Shown here in pieces: positions 63,627 through 64,000 of a DNA stretch of 64,000 bases. The stretch spans positions 1-64,000 of the forward strand of contig CAIRBK010000036.1 of the NCBI GenBank assembly GCA_903876795.1. The letters are read 5' to 3'. The notes beneath the pieces were generated by a model. The model did no database searches. It was not told the origin of the DNA and was given only the letters and a program-made list of their open reading frames with translations. The position numbers were made by a program, and so were the translations under genes. This stretch comes from an uncultured Verrucomicrobiota bacterium (lineage in GTDB: Bacteria; Verrucomicrobiota; Verrucomicrobiia; Opitutales; Opitutaceae). Within the stretch, counting starts at the first letter, position 1. The number at the start of each line of letters is the position of its first letter.

Positions 63627-64000
63627 TCACTGCTTCCGCAGCGTGATCACGCACTCGAGGTGGCGCGTCTGCGGGAAGAGGTCGAAGGGTTGCACGGCGG
63701 TGAGTTCGTAACCGGCGGCGAGGAAGGACTTGAGGTCGCGCATCTGCGTGGCCGGGTCGCACGACACGTAAACGACGGCGCGCGGTCCGTAGGCGAAGAG
63801 CTGCGCGAGGAACGACTCGTCGCAGCCTTTGCGCGGCGGGTCGATGAGCACCACCGTGTCGGCGGCGGGAAACGCCAGCCCTGAGAAAATCGCCGCCGCG
63901 TCGCCCGCCTGGAAGGTCACGTTTTTCAGGCCGTTGGCCGCGGCGTTTTGCCGGGCGAAGACGATGCTGCTTTCGCTGATCTCGATGCCGGCGACCTGCT
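63627..64000 (-). CDS. RNA (uracil-5-)-methyltransferase of the TrmA/RlmC/RlmD family, C-terminal part
   Basis: A class I SAM methyltransferase that makes 5-methyluridine in rRNA or tRNA. The visible 124 residues are the C-terminus; the gene continues past the window end. Motifs: AGIEISESSIVFARQNAAAN (SAM-binding Glu), TVVLIDPPRKGCDESFLAQL, and the catalytic Cys in VYVSCDPATQMRDLKSFLAA, then the final general-base Glu in RHLECVITL. The choice between TrmA, RlmC and RlmD needs the missing N-terminus. Confidence 0.9.
   Translation of the reverse strand, partial: QVAGIEISESSIVFARQNAAANGLKNVTFQAGDAAAIFSGLAFPAADTVVLIDPPRKGCDESFLAQLFAYGPRAVVYVSCDPATQMRDLKSFLAAGYELTAVQPFDLFPQTRHLECVITLRKQ

Overview
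The window is high-GC bacterial DNA that fits the Verrucomicrobia, probably Opitutaceae. The grounds are the gene content (methionine synthase split into two genes, separate coaB and coaC, several ECF sigma factors, TonB/LysM/KdsD envelope genes of a Gram-negative cell) and dispersed palindromic repeats. This placement is inference. There are no rRNA genes and no complete tRNA gene; the only tRNA sequence is a tRNA-Glu 3' fragment at 1381-1403.

Layout. 1-1403: the end of an integrated element stopping at the tRNA-Glu fragment, which marks an attachment site. 1650-4314: ferrous iron uptake (feoA, feoA, feoB; minus strand) behind a promoter with a Fur-like palindrome in its spacer. 4370-8057: a PilB/GspE-type ATPase with a small protein, a response regulator and a histidine kinase. 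8301-10366: panB-coaC-coaB. 10585-11785: an ECF sigma factor and its membrane partner. 12028-14808: an M16 protease pair, one active and one without the zinc motif. 14978-17659: a GH63-like glycosidase. 17727-19249: a second sigma factor and a membrane partner. 19338-24544: fumC, yjbQ, a small HTH gene bracketed by palindromes, a class I fumarase and kdsD. 24621-27603: a LysM lipoprotein, an aminotransferase and an EamA transporter.

27905-41188 is a vitamin B12 block. On the minus strand, B12-dependent methionine synthase is split in two with an unrelated SAM methyltransferase between the halves. Divergently, a cobalamin riboswitch precedes btuB, btuF, btuC, btuD, cobO, cobT, cobS, cobC and a second BtuF-like gene, nearly all overlapping. 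Together they import corrinoids, adenosylate them, finish the lower ligand and supply the cofactor used next door. No CobU/CobP is present in the cluster.

41254-49924: a DASS transporter, recQ, a decaying zone (cyclophilin fragment, twice-frameshifted PhoX-like gene), a SAM methyltransferase, a small secreted protein and a tandem class II aldolase whose second half has lost its zinc ligands. 50324-57829: a third ECF sigma factor between two REP-like repeats, an ATP-grasp/alpha-E fusion, a rhomboid protease, a run of small membrane proteins, a BON protein and a LuxR-type regulator. 58367-63230: an RNA helicase with a terminator-like hairpin in its leader, then an arsenic region (AqpS-like aquaporin divergent from arsR, a Cys-tailed protein, arsC, acr3). 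The window ends inside an RNA uracil methyltransferase.

Three families of dispersed palindromes cross the window: a 25-bp perfect or near-perfect palindrome (three copies), a 31-nt hairpin repeat at gene 3' ends (two copies), and REP-like elements resembling Pseudomonas REPs (five copies, one read as codons inside metH).
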